NCBI RefSeq assembly: GCF_000211855.2
Contig: NC_015638.1
Coordinates: 992,001-1,056,000 of the forward strand
Direction: 5' to 3'
Length of the DNA stretch: 64,000 nucleotides
Source: Lacinutrix sp. 5H-3-7-4
GTDB lineage: Bacteria > Bacteroidota > Bacteroidia > Flavobacteriales > Flavobacteriaceae
Both the position numbers and the translations under genes were made by a program. Under the pieces are notes generated by a model that worked only from the letters and a program-made list of their open reading frames with translations, had not been told where the DNA came from and did no database searches. This document shows positions 9,108 to 17,404 of the stretch, in pieces; the stretch's first letter is position 1, and every line of letters starts with the position of its first letter.

Positions 9108-9695
9108 ATGAAACAAGGTAAACTAATTGTATTTTCAGCACCATCTGGCTCTGGTAAAACAACCATTGTTAGGCATTTATTAAAACAAAAAGAATTAAAT
9201 CTAGCCTTTTCAATCTCTGCAACATCACGCGAAAAAAGAGGTACAGAAGTTCATGCAGAAGATTACTATTTTATGTCTGCAAAAGAATTTAAACAACACA
9301 TAAAAGAAGACAATTTTTTAGAGTGGGAAGAAGTTTATAGAGATAATTTTTATGGCACTTTAAAAACCGAAGTAGAACGTCTTTGGGCGTTAGGAAAAAA
9401 TGTAATTTTCGATATAGATGTTTCTGGAGGTTTGCGTATAAAACGAAAATTCCCAGAACAAACCTTAGCTGTTTTTGTAAAACCACCAAGCATAGACGAA
9501 CTTAAAATAAGGTTAAAAAACAGAAAAACAGAAAGTGATGAGAAAATAAGTATGCGCGTAGCAAAAGCAAGTGCAGAATTAGCTACAGCACCACTTTTTG
9601 ATACAATTATAGAAAATGATAATTTAGAAAAAGCACTACATGAAGCTGAAGCTGTAGTTGGTCATTTTTTAATTTCAGAAATAAAAAAAGAATAA
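9108..9695 (+). CDS. gmk: Guanylate kinase
   Basis: The 195-residue protein phosphorylates GMP to GDP with ATP. The P-loop APSGSGKTT (K17) is at the N-terminus, and the GMP-binding segment SATSREKRGTEVHAEDYYF follows at about residues 36-54, with the arginines and tyrosines expected to bind the GMP phosphate. The FDIDVSGGLRIK stretch fits the Walker B-like core. Length is normal for bacterial Gmk. It lies between yicC and nadD on the same strand, 52 nt and 39 nt away, and probably shares their promoter. Confidence 0.97.
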   Translation: MKQGKLIVFSAPSGSGKTTIVRHLLKQKELNLAFSISATSREKRGTEVHAEDYYFMSAKEFKQHIKEDNFLEWEEVYRDNFYGTLKTEVERLWALGKNVIFDIDVSGGLRIKRKFPEQTLAVFVKPPSIDELKIRLKNRKTESDEKISMRVAKASAELATAPLFDTIIENDNLEKALHEAEAVVGHFLISEIKKE

Positions 9696-9734
9696 GACCT
9701 ATACCAGTTTAAACTTTATTAAAATATTACAAGT

Positions 9735-10316
9735 ATGAAAATTGGTCTATATTTTGGCTCTTTCAACCCAATACATATTGGTCACTTAATTATTGCTAAC
9801 CAACTAGTAGAAAATAGTGATTTAGACCAAATTTGGTTTGTAGTTACACCACATAATCCTTTTAAAAAGAAAAGCACTTTACTAGACAACCACCAACGCT
9901 TAGAAATGGTTTATCTAGCCACTAAAGATTACGACAAGCTAAAAGAAAGTAATATAGAATTTAACTTACCACAACCTAATTATACCATAAATACGCTTAC
10001 CTATTTACAAGAAAAATACGAAAATCATGAATTTTCGTTAATAATGGGAGAAGACAATTTAAAAAGTTTTCATAAATGGAAAAACTACGAAGTTATCCTA
10101 GAAAACCATAATATTTATGTCTATCCAAGAATTTCGGAAGGTAAAATTGACACGCAATTTAATAATCACAAAAAAATACATCGTGTTGATGCTCCAATAA
10201 TGGAAATTTCATCTACAATGATTAGAAAGGCTATAAAAGAAGCCAAAAACGTAAAACCCCTAATACCACAAAATGTATGGGAATACTTAGATGAGATGAA
10301 TTTTTACAAAAAATAA
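9735..10316 (+). CDS. nadD: Nicotinate-nucleotide adenylyltransferase
   Basis: The 193-residue product carries the nucleotidyltransferase motif GSFNPIHIGH (HxGH at residues 14-17) and the distal ISSTMIR motif (about 158-164). The pair is diagnostic of NadD, which converts nicotinate mononucleotide and ATP to deamido-NAD. It is the third gene of the yicC-gmk-nadD cluster. I see no clear terminator after it; an A+T-rich gap of 87 bp precedes the large kinase gene. Confidence 0.96.
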   Translation: MKIGLYFGSFNPIHIGHLIIANQLVENSDLDQIWFVVTPHNPFKKKSTLLDNHQRLEMVYLATKDYDKLKESNIEFNLPQPNYTINTLTYLQEKYENHEFSLIMGEDNLKSFHKWKNYEVILENHNIYVYPRISEGKIDTQFNNHKKIHRVDAPIMEISSTMIRKAIKEAKNVKPLIPQNVWEYLDEMNFYKK

Positions 10317-10403
10317 ATTAACATATGTTTATATTAAACTAAAATTTAATAAATTTATTTCCTTAAGTAAATTCCTACACAAAATACTATCAATAATACT
10401 AGA

Positions 10404-13400
10404 ATGAAAAACAAAAGCCCTAAGTTTCATGTCGTTGGTATTGGAGCGTCTGCTGGTGGTTTAGATGCTATTCAAACATTGTTTGACCACATACCGCCTA
10501 ATACAGGAATGGCATTTATAATTATACAGCACCTTTCTCCAGATTTTAAAAGCCTAATGCCAGAGCTACTAAGTAAGCATACAGAAATGCCTATTTATAC
10601 AGCAGAAGACAAACTAAAAATAAAACCAAATTGCGTTTATTTAAACCAACGTAGCAAAAACCTACACATAAAAGGGTCTCAATTATACCTATTAGACAAA
10701 GGCCCAAAAAATAATCTAAACTTACCAATAGACATTTTTTTTCATACGCTTGGAGAAGAATTTAAAGAAAAATCTATTGGTGTAATATTATCTGGAACAG
10801 GATCTGATGGATCCAGAGGTATAAAAACAATAAAAGAAGGTCGAGGCACAATTATTGTTCAAGACCCAACATCTGCCCAATTTGATGGAATGCCAAACTC
10901 TGCAATTTCAACAAATATTGTAGACTACATTTTGAACCCAAAAAAAATAGCAGAAATCATACATAAAAATCCAACAAGCAGGTCTCTAGCTCTTAATGAT
11001 TTTGAAAAAAATCCATCTAACGAATCCTTGATAAATGACATATTAACTGTTGTTTATAAACACTCTGGCATAGATTTTAGAGAATATAAAAAAAATACAC
11101 TTTTAAGACGTATAGAAAAAAGAATGAATATAAAAAATATTCAACACCTATACGATTACACTACATTTGTTTCAAGTAATATAGAAGAGCAGCAAGCTCT
11201 ACAAGAAGATTTTTTAATAGGTGTTACACGCTTTTTTAGAGACAGTGAAGCCTTCAAAAATTTAAAAGAAAAAGTAATTCCAGAGTTATGTAAAAATAAA
11301 GACAACTCTGAAATTATAAGGGTTTGGATAGCAGGTTGCTCTACAGGAGAAGAAGTCTATACATTAGCAATATTAATAGACAATTATATAAGATCTCACC
11401 AACTAAATCTTGATTTTAAAATATTTGCAACAGATATAGATCCTACAGCATTAAACATTGCTGGTAAAGGCATGTATCATGTAAATATTATAAATGAAAT
11501 TGATAAAATATACTTAGACCAATATTTTATAAAAACAGGAAATAAAATACAAATTATTAAACGTATTAGAGAAAAAATAGTGTTCTCTTACCATAATTTA
11601 ATTAAAGACCCTCCATTTATAAGAATGGATCTTATTTCTTGTAGAAATCTACTTATTTATTTTGATAGTAAGATACAGAAAAAAGTAATGATGAATTTTC
11701 AGTTTGCCTTAAATAAATATTCTTATTTATTTTTAGGTAATAGCGAATCTTTAGGCGAAGTTTCAAAGTATTTTAAAACAATAGATGTAAAATGGAAAAT
11801 TTTTCAAAATATATCCTCTACAAAACAAATACCATCACAAAATTCAAGTATAGATAAAATATCGGCAATAGCATACAAGTACCCTGAACGCAAAAACACA
11901 TACAGCTCTTTAAATATAAAGGAAAGTCCAGAGTTAATTTTTCATAAATATTTAAGTCAAAAATTTAGTCCTGCCTCTATTTTTATTGATAAAGATTTCA
12001 ATATTCTATTTATTAATGGTGATGCAGGAAAACGCTTATCTCACAATTCAGGAATTTTTCAAAACAACTTATTGCAAATGGTAAGCCCAGACATTTCTGT
12101 AGTTATAAGAAGTGGAATAAGAAGACTTGAAGCACAAAAGCAAGATGTTATTATTAAAGGCATTCAAAACAAAACAGAAAAAGAAAATTTCTCTTTCGAT
12201 TTAAAATTTCACGAACCCAAAAATTTTGATAATTTACAAGACTGTTATTTAATAGAATTTAGTAACGATAAGGTTATAAATTATAACCAACCATTAATTG
12301 TTAATAACATTGATATTGATGAGGCATCCGTACAACGCCTTGAGGATTTAGAAAGCGATCTTAAAATAGCAAAAACCGAATTACAAAATGTAGTCGAGGA
12401 ATTAGAAACCAGTAACGAGGAGTTACAATCTTCTAACGAAGAACTAATGGCTTCTAATGAAGAACTTCAAAGTACAAACGAAGAGCTACAATCTGTAAAC
12501 GAAGAACTGTATACCGTAAATACAGAAATGCAGGAAAAAAATAAAGAGCTCACAAACTTAAATAACGACATTACAAACCTGCTAGACAACACAGATATAG
12601 CAACATTATTTTTAGATACAGATTTAAGAATAAGAAAGTTTACACCAGCGCTTCAAGATGTATTTAATTTACAAGAAATAGATCATGGTAGACCTTTATC
12701 TAGTTTTACATCTAACTTTGAAGAGCAAACAAGAAACCTAATAATTAAAGACTCTAAAAACGTATTAGATAAATTAACGGTTATTGAAAAACAAGTAAAA
12801 GACAAGGACGATAACTTTTATTTACTACGTATAAGCCCATTTATTACTTCAGATAAGGTTATAAACGGAGTAGTTATTACACTCGATAACATTAATAAGC
12901 TTAAAGAAATTGAAAATGAATTAGCAGATACAGATTTAAAATATCACAAATTATTCGAAAATTTAAACGAAGCTTTTATTCATGCTAAAATTGTTAAAGA
13001 CAAAAACGGCAATCCTACAGATTGGGAATATATAGATGTTAATCCTGCTTACGAAAAATTATTTAATTTAAAAGCTAAAGCTATAATTGGTAAAAAAGCA
13101 TCTACCGTTTTACCAGTTATAAAAAATGAGTTAACAAATTGGATTAAAAAATATGGCGAAACTGCCATGACAGGCATAGACCAAACTATAGAAGGCTACA
13201 TAAAATCTTTAGATAAATACTTTTTAGTAAACGTATTCTCACCTAAAAATGGTGAATTTGCAGGAACAATAACAGATTTTACTGAGCTTAAAAGTAAAGA
13301 GCAAGCTCTTAAAAAAAGTGAAGCAGAGTTAAATAGAATTCAAGAACTCACAGTTGTTGGCGGCTGGTATTTAGACCTTAAAACAGATAAAGTATACTGG

Positions 13401-14837
13401 ACAGAGCAACTTTTTAAAATGTATGGACTAGACCCTAACTCTACGCCTCCAGACTATTCAAAACAACGAAAATTGTTTACAAAACAAAGCTGGCTAAACC
13501 TTAATAAAGCTGTAGAGAAAACCCAAAAATACGGCATACCTTACGTTATAGAATTAAACCTTATAAAAGAAGATGGCGAAAAAGGATGGCTTAGAGCACA
13601 AGGAGAAGCTGTAAAGGACGAAAAAGGAAACATTATAGCTTTAAGAGGTGCTGCTCAAGATATTACAAAACAAAAATTAATTGAAGAAGAAATAATAAAT
13701 GCAAAAAAAGCAGCAGAATCTGCAAACCTGCACAAAAACTATTTCTTAGCAAATATGAGTCATGAAATTAGAACACCAATGAATGGTGTCTTAGGCTTTT
13801 CAGAATTATTAAAAAAAGATAGTCTATCTAAAACCGATAGATTAAAATATCTTGAAATTATAGATAGTAACTCCAAACAGCTATTAAATTTAATTGACGA
13901 CATTATTGATATTGCCAAAATTGAGTCAAACGAATTAAAAATAAATTATACAGAATGTAATGTACCAAAGCTTATTCAAAACTTACAAATTACCTACAAC
14001 CAATTAAAAATTGTAAAACTTAAAAAGAACATAACATTTACAACTTACATCCCAGAAAACTATAAAGACTTACAAATAATTACAGATGAGCAAAGACTGC
14101 AACAAGTCATATCTAACCTTTTAAACAATTCATTAAAATTTTCTGAAAAAGGTAATATCTCATTTGGCTTTACAGTAATTGGAAAATTTCTAAAGTTCTT
14201 TGTAAAAGATCAAGGTATAGGAATTAACAAAAACAAGCAACTTGAAATATTTGAAAGATTTAAACAGCTAAACTATAAAAGTAACGCAAAATATGGCGGT
14301 ACAGGATTAGGGCTTTCTATAAGTAAAGGAATTGTAACACTATTAGGTGGTGATATTACAGTTACATCTCAAGAAAATAAAGGTTCTATGTTTGAGTTTA
14401 CAATACCTTTAAAAGAAGCAAATACAAAACATAAAAGTATAGAAAAAAACCAAAAGCTTAAAAACAAGTTTTTGCTAAATAAAAATATACTAATTGCAGA
14501 AGACGACTCTTTAATTAGACTTTTATTTAAAATTGTACTTAAAGATACAGGTGTAAATGTGCTATTTGCAAAAAATGGAAAAGAAGCTGTAGAGCTATAT
14601 AAAAGTACGCCTAATATAGATGTTGTGCTTTTAGACATTAGAATGCCAGAAATGAGTGGTATTGAAGCCATGGAAATAATATTAAAATTAAATCCTGAGG
14701 CTAAAATTATTATGCAAACAGCTTATGCTATGCAAGATGAAAAAGAAAAATGCTACCATAAAGGTTGTGTAGATTTCCTATCTAAACCTATTGTAAAAGA
14801 AGAATTGTTTACAAAGCTAAGTAAATGGATTAATTAA
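10404..14837 (+). CDS. CheB-CheR-PAS hybrid histidine kinase with C-terminal receiver
   Basis: This 1477-residue protein joins several signalling modules. Residues about 8-190 form a CheB methylesterase domain with its triad intact (S16 in GASAGG, H43 in IQHLSP, D135 in GTGSDGS) but without the usual CheB receiver. About 205-480 is a CheR methyltransferase, with the SAM loop AGCSTGEEVYT and SCRNLLIYF. A coiled coil rich in SNEEL repeats (about 650-720) leads to about three PAS-type sensor segments (about 725-1095). The kinase core follows: HisKA with H1120 in NMSHEIRTPMNG, HATPase with DQGIGI and GGTGLGLSI, and a receiver with phosphoacceptor D1411. No MCP receptor, CheA or CheW lies nearby, so the methylation substrate is unknown. 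It lacks a recognisable signal peptide or membrane helix, so it should be cytoplasmic. The tandem ncRNA cassettes lie directly downstream. Confidence 0.93.
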   Translation: MKNKSPKFHVVGIGASAGGLDAIQTLFDHIPPNTGMAFIIIQHLSPDFKSLMPELLSKHTEMPIYTAEDKLKIKPNCVYLNQRSKNLHIKGSQLYLLDKGPKNNLNLPIDIFFHTLGEEFKEKSIGVILSGTGSDGSRGIKTIKEGRGTIIVQDPTSAQFDGMPNSAISTNIVDYILNPKKIAEIIHKNPTSRSLALNDFEKNPSNESLINDILTVVYKHSGIDFREYKKNTLLRRIEKRMNIKNIQHLYDYTTFVSSNIEEQQALQEDFLIGVTRFFRDSEAFKNLKEKVIPELCKNKDNSEIIRVWIAGCSTGEEVYTLAILIDNYIRSHQLNLDFKIFATDIDPTALNIAGKGMYHVNIINEIDKIYLDQYFIKTGNKIQIIKRIREKIVFSYHNLIKDPPFIRMDLISCRNLLIYFDSKIQKKVMMNFQFALNKYSYLFLGNSESLGEVSKYFKTIDVKWKIFQNISSTKQIPSQNSSIDKISAIAYKYPERKNTYSSLNIKESPELIFHKYLSQKFSPASIFIDKDFNILFINGDAGKRLSHNSGIFQNNLLQMVSPDISVVIRSGIRRLEAQKQDVIIKGIQNKTEKENFSFDLKFHEPKNFDNLQDCYLIEFSNDKVINYNQPLIVNNIDIDEASVQRLEDLESDLKIAKTELQNVVEELETSNEELQSSNEELMASNEELQSTNEELQSVNEELYTVNTEMQEKNKELTNLNNDITNLLDNTDIATLFLDTDLRIRKFTPALQDVFNLQEIDHGRPLSSFTSNFEEQTRNLIIKDSKNVLDKLTVIEKQVKDKDDNFYLLRISPFITSDKVINGVVITLDNINKLKEIENELADTDLKYHKLFENLNEAFIHAKIVKDKNGNPTDWEYIDVNPAYEKLFNLKAKAIIGKKASTVLPVIKNELTNWIKKYGETAMTGIDQTIEGYIKSLDKYFLVNVFSPKNGEFAGTITDFTELKSKEQALKKSEAELNRIQELTVVGGWYLDLKTDKVYWTEQLFKMYGLDPNSTPPDYSKQRKLFTKQSWLNLNKAVEKTQKYGIPYVIELNLIKEDGEKGWLRAQGEAVKDEKGNIIALRGAAQDITKQKLIEEEIINAKKAAESANLHKNYFLANMSHEIRTPMNGVLGFSELLKKDSLSKTDRLKYLEIIDSNSKQLLNLIDDIIDIAKIESNELKINYTECNVPKLIQNLQITYNQLKIVKLKKNITFTTYIPENYKDLQIITDEQRLQQVISNLLNNSLKFSEKGNISFGFTVIGKFLKFFVKDQGIGINKNKQLEIFERFKQLNYKSNAKYGGTGLGLSISKGIVTLLGGDITVTSQENKGSMFEFTIPLKEANTKHKSIEKNQKLKNKFLLNKNILIAEDDSLIRLLFKIVLKDTGVNVLFAKNGKEAVELYKSTPNIDVVLLDIRMPEMSGIEAMEIILKLNPEAKIIMQTAYAMQDEKEKCYHKGCVDFLSKPIVKEELFTKLSKWIN

Positions 14838-14849
14838 AGTATTACTAAA

Positions 14850-14893
14850 GGAATTTGTTACCATACAATGGTAATTTTAAAGTAACAAATTCC
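14850..14893 (+). repeat. Nested inverted repeat downstream of the CheB-CheR kinase gene
   Basis: GGAATTTGTTAC (14850-14861) and GTAACAAATTCC (14882-14893) are perfect 12-bp complements. Inside them TTACCAT-ACA-ATGGTAA forms a second perfect hairpin that reuses part of the left arm, so the two structures compete. No T-run follows, so it is not a classic terminator; it may mark the mRNA 3' end or bind a protein. Confidence 0.6.
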
Positions 14894-14997
14894 ACAGTGC
14901 TACATAAAAATCTTCTACTTCTATAATTATTAAAAAACTAATAATTATTAATCGACTAAAAACGCATTAACAAGATTAAGACTTAAAAATACTGTTG

Positions 14998-15127
14998 TTT
15001 TTTCTTACAAATATCGGTTTTACGGTTTTTCCCGTAAGATGAAATGCACAAATGCACATTTTTTCGATGAAATACACATAAATAAAACAAAAAATTTTGC
15101 GAGGTTCTTTTTATTCCAATAATTTTG
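14998..15127 (+). promoter_or_regulatory. Upstream control region and promoter, ncRNA copy A
   Basis: The region holds TTACGG-N6-CCGTAA (15020-15037), an AAATG/CATTT inverted pair (about 15042-15061), TTCGATGAA (15063-15071), then a promoter: TTTG 15096-15099, 20 bp, TAATTTTG 15120-15127. Every element recurs exactly 341 bp downstream in copy B. The likely start is near 15133. The identity of the binding protein is unknown. Confidence 0.75.
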
Positions 15128-15132
15128 AAAAC

Positions 15133-15303
15133 AATCAATCAGCAAAAGGAATTTTACTTCCTTTTTGATTAAAACTTTTTACTTAACTATTTCATTATTC
15201 TACAAAAATGATATTAAGTAAAATTCTAGATAATAAAGTAGGTCTTATTATACTAGATTGGGTTAATAGCGGAAAAAGCCAACTCGTAAGAGTTGGCTTT
15301 TTT
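15133..15303 (+). ncRNA. Structured non-coding RNA, copy A
   Basis: About 171 nt from predicted start to terminator, with no meaningful open frame. Three hairpins precede the terminator. H1 has the outer stem AATCA/TGATT and inner stem AAAAGGAA/TTCCTTTT. H2 pairs TTTTACTTAA with TTAAGTAAAA and carries the apical loop ATTCTACA. H3 pairs TCTAG-ATAATAA with TTATTAT-A-CTAGA and has the loop AGTAGGTC. Then comes the single-stranded GGTTAATAGCGGAAAA. Loop H2 (UCUAC) can pair with loop H3 (GUAGG). The fold does not bring the two ends together as 6S RNA does. I cannot place it in a named Rfam family; the Flavo-1 and 6S-Flavo motifs should be compared. Ends are predicted, not measured. Confidence 0.72.
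15273..15303 (+). terminator. Terminator of ncRNA copy A
   Basis: AAAAAGCCAACTC-GTAA-GAGTTGGCTTTTTT is a 13-bp perfect stem with a T-run on the plus strand. Confidence 0.93.
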
Positions 15304-15340
15304 ATTTTAAAACAATTTTTCTCCTATATTTTTAGTTATG

Positions 15341-15468
15341 TTTTCTTACAAAAAAAAATTTTACGGTTTTTACCGTAAGCCAAAATGTTAATTATTGGCA
15401 TTTTTCGACGAAATACATCATTTTCTAAAAAATAAAATTGTGAAACTCTTAACATTGCAATAGTTTTG
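15341..15468 (+). promoter_or_regulatory. Upstream control region and promoter, ncRNA copy B
   Basis: It repeats the copy A layout at a gapless 341-bp offset: TTACGG-N6-CCGTAA (15361-15378), an AAATG/CATT pair, TTCGACGAA (15404-15412), ATTG (15437-15440), 20 bp, TAGTTTTG (15461-15468). The filler sequence between these elements differs widely from copy A. Confidence 0.75.
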
Positions 15469-15473
15469 AAAGA

Positions 15474-15650
15474 GACAAATCAAACAATAGAGTTATTAGT
15501 TCCTTTATTTGATTTAAACCTTTTACTTTAATTAATCATTATTCTACACAATGATATAAAAGTAAAGTTCTAGTTAATAAAGTAGGCCTTATTATACTAG
15601 AATTGGTTAATAGCGGAAAAAAAGCCAACTCATATGAGTTGGCTTTTTTT
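15474..15650 (+). ncRNA. Structured non-coding RNA, copy B
   Basis: About 177 nt, a diverged tandem copy of the RNA at 15133. H1 is now closed by AAATCAAA/TTTGATTT, so the sequence changed while pairing was kept. H2 pairs TTTACTTT with AAAGTAAA and ATCATT with AATGAT around the same ATTCTACA loop. H3 is TTCTAG-TTAATAA against TTATTA-CTAGAA with the loop AGTAGGCC. GGTTAATAGCGGAAAA is unchanged. Pairing is retained with changed bases in the stems while loops and linker stay fixed, which is the pattern of a functional RNA. The role is unknown. Confidence 0.72.
15617..15650. terminator. Terminator of ncRNA copy B
   Basis: AAAAAAAGCCAACTCAT followed directly by its complement gives a perfect 34-base palindrome with seven T at each strand's 3' side. 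It can also stop the convergent LysM gene transcript. Confidence 0.93.
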
Positions 15651-15668
15651 TATTCTATATATTAATAT

Positions 15669-16154
15669 TTACTCTTTTGTAGGAATACGTAATACTTGAC
15701 CTGGGTAAATTTTATCTGGGTGTTCAAGCATTGGTTTATTAGCTTCAAAAATGGTTGGGTATTCCATAGCATTTCCATAAAACTTCTTTGCGATTTTTCC
15801 TAAAGTGTCACCACTTACAACTGTATGAAATTGAGCTTCTGGTTCTTTATGCTCAACCGTCATTTGGTCGTCTACAGTAGCAATACCAATACTGTTTCCT
15901 ACTACTAAAATTGCTTTCTCTTTTGTTGCTTGGTCTTGAGCCATACCAGAGATTGTAGCGGCATCATCATCAATATGTATGCTTAATCCATCAACTTGTA
16001 AGTCTAGATCTCTAATTGTTTCTTCTAGTTTTCTAGCAGCAGCAGCTTCTTCTTTAAGTTCTGCGGCAGCAGCTTCTGCAGCTTCTTCTTTATCTGTTTT
16101 TCCTATGCCAAATACTTTAGCGCCTGCATTTTTAATAAATGAAAATAATCCCAT
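15669..16154 (-). CDS. BON-LysM protein (Kbp/YgaU-like)
   Basis: The 161-residue product has the same order as E. coli Kbp (YgaU): an N-terminal segment with an alanine/glutamate-rich helix (about residues 22-45), a BON domain (about 48-103) and a C-terminal LysM domain (about 107-158, HTVVSGDTLGKIAKKFYG to IYPGQVLRIP). There is no signal peptide, so like Kbp it may stay in the cytoplasm, where the E. coli protein binds potassium. That role is known for the homolog and only inferred here. The stop lies 18 nt from the terminator of ncRNA copy B, which faces it. Confidence 0.88.
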   Translation of the reverse strand: MGLFSFIKNAGAKVFGIGKTDKEEAAEAAAAELKEEAAAARKLEETIRDLDLQVDGLSIHIDDDAATISGMAQDQATKEKAILVVGNSIGIATVDDQMTVEHKEPEAQFHTVVSGDTLGKIAKKFYGNAMEYPTIFEANKPMLEHPDKIYPGQVLRIPTKE

Positions 16155-16267
16155 AATTGTATTTTATTTTTAGTTGTTAATATTTTAATGTCTTGTAAAG
16201 TTGGATAAAAACTATTTCAATTGCAACTTATCACTCTTATTATTCTCTTAAATTTCGATAAATAACA

Positions 16268-16306
16268 TAAAAAAACTGCTCTAATTATACTTTTAAAGCA
16301 GTTTTA
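16268..16306 (-). terminator. Terminator of the lipoprotein gene at 16323
   Basis: On the minus strand AAAACTGCT and AGCAGTTTT enclose a 16-base loop and are followed by seven T. Confidence 0.75.
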
Positions 16307-16322
16307 TTATCACTTCATTGTT

Positions 16323-17276
16323 TTATACCTTGTCTCTAGTATTCTCTCTATTGTTTTCTACTTTTGGTGTACGCTGTACTCGTTTTTTATCACCAGAAGA
16401 TTTACTTTTATTTACTGTAGTACCTTCTTTTAAATACTCTATATAACCACGTCCAGTAAACTCGTAAACTGTACCAGAATCTGGATGTAGCAACTCTACT
16501 CTTTGATCATTAATTACACTTAGTTCAAAATATTCATTATCAAAATAGTCGTAATCTAAAATAAGGTTTTTAAGGTAAAAGTTTCCGCTAATATCCTGTA
16601 CAGCATAATCTCCTGTAAAATCCCAATATATATTATTAGGGTTCGTAGCTGCTGGGTCTTGTGAGCTTCTAAATGTAGAGTCGTTTCCACCGGCTAAAAA
16701 CTGTAACCAATTTTCATTATCAAACTCATTTAATGCTCCAAACTCACTAGTATATGTTTTTTCCCATGCTTCGTATTCTTGCAAAAAGTATTGAATATTA
16801 TCATAAAAAACATAATCGTAATCAAAATTAGAACGTTGGTACCCATTTAAAAAATATGATGTGTCATTAAACGGGTTATACAACTCTATAGTATTATAAT
16901 CTACTTGGTAAACATCAAAACTATCATAACCATCTATATCATGATCTGTATCTAATATCATATTATAAGCATCATAATAACCAATTGGGATACCAAAGCC
17001 ATTACCTTGACTACCAATACCAACCAAATTGTTATTAGCATATAAAGTACCATTTCTAAACGATACGGTAAAAGCAATTTGTAAAAATGGTGTTTCGCCT
17101 GTACCAATGGTTTCGTTTATATCTACGTACCACAATTCGTAAGAATTAAGTAATTGATTTACGCTTATACCTGGTGCTGGCCCGTTGTTAAAATCGTCTA
17201 CAACCACTTCTGTTACACAAGAGGTAAATAATGTTGCTATTAAAGCAAAACCTGTGAGTAATTTTAATGTTTTCAT
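16323..17276 (-). CDS. Flavobacterial lipoprotein of unknown function
   Basis: The 317-residue protein starts with a lipoprotein signal peptide ending LFTSC (Cys20). The body is acidic and rich in Tyr, Asp and Asn, with two similar halves: a block around residues 30-125 and another around 150-270, each built of short beta strands with motifs such as YELWYVDIN and NNIYWDFTGDYAV. The last 45 residues are basic and low in complexity (TTVNKSKSSGDKKRVQRT). I know similar hypothetical proteins from flavobacteria but no function. It is divergent from gpsA and has its own terminator. Confidence 0.75.
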   Translation of the reverse strand: MKTLKLLTGFALIATLFTSCVTEVVVDDFNNGPAPGISVNQLLNSYELWYVDINETIGTGETPFLQIAFTVSFRNGTLYANNNLVGIGSQGNGFGIPIGYYDAYNMILDTDHDIDGYDSFDVYQVDYNTIELYNPFNDTSYFLNGYQRSNFDYDYVFYDNIQYFLQEYEAWEKTYTSEFGALNEFDNENWLQFLAGGNDSTFRSSQDPAATNPNNIYWDFTGDYAVQDISGNFYLKNLILDYDYFDNEYFELSVINDQRVELLHPDSGTVYEFTGRGYIEYLKEGTTVNKSKSSGDKKRVQRTPKVENNRENTRDKV

Positions 17277-17375
17277 AATTGTTGTTTTAAGGATTGATAT
17301 TAATAAGATTTCAAAAGCTGTGCCAAAATTGGAATTTTCTTATTACAAGCCATTTATCAACTGTTATTAATTATG

Positions 17376-17383
17376 TATTTTTG
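17376..17383 (+). promoter_or_regulatory. -7 promoter element for gpsA
   Basis: TATTTTTG matches the -7 consensus 22 bp before the ATG. A TTTA about 19 bp upstream is a weak -33 candidate. Confidence 0.5.
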
Positions 17384-17404
17384 AATTATAATTGAAACTA
17401 AAAT

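Noticed and set aside
12361-12560. Repeat-like DNA in the kinase gene
   Set aside because: The repeats encode the SNEEL heptad-like coiled coil that is usual in CheB-CheR-PAS proteins.
15133-15650. 6S RNA identity of the tandem ncRNAs
   Set aside because: Their 5' and 3' parts do not pair into one long hairpin with a central bubble; three separate hairpins are seen. A model search is still needed.
14998-15650. CRISPR array
   Set aside because: Only two long diverged units of about 340 bp, with promoters and terminators, not short identical repeats with spacers.
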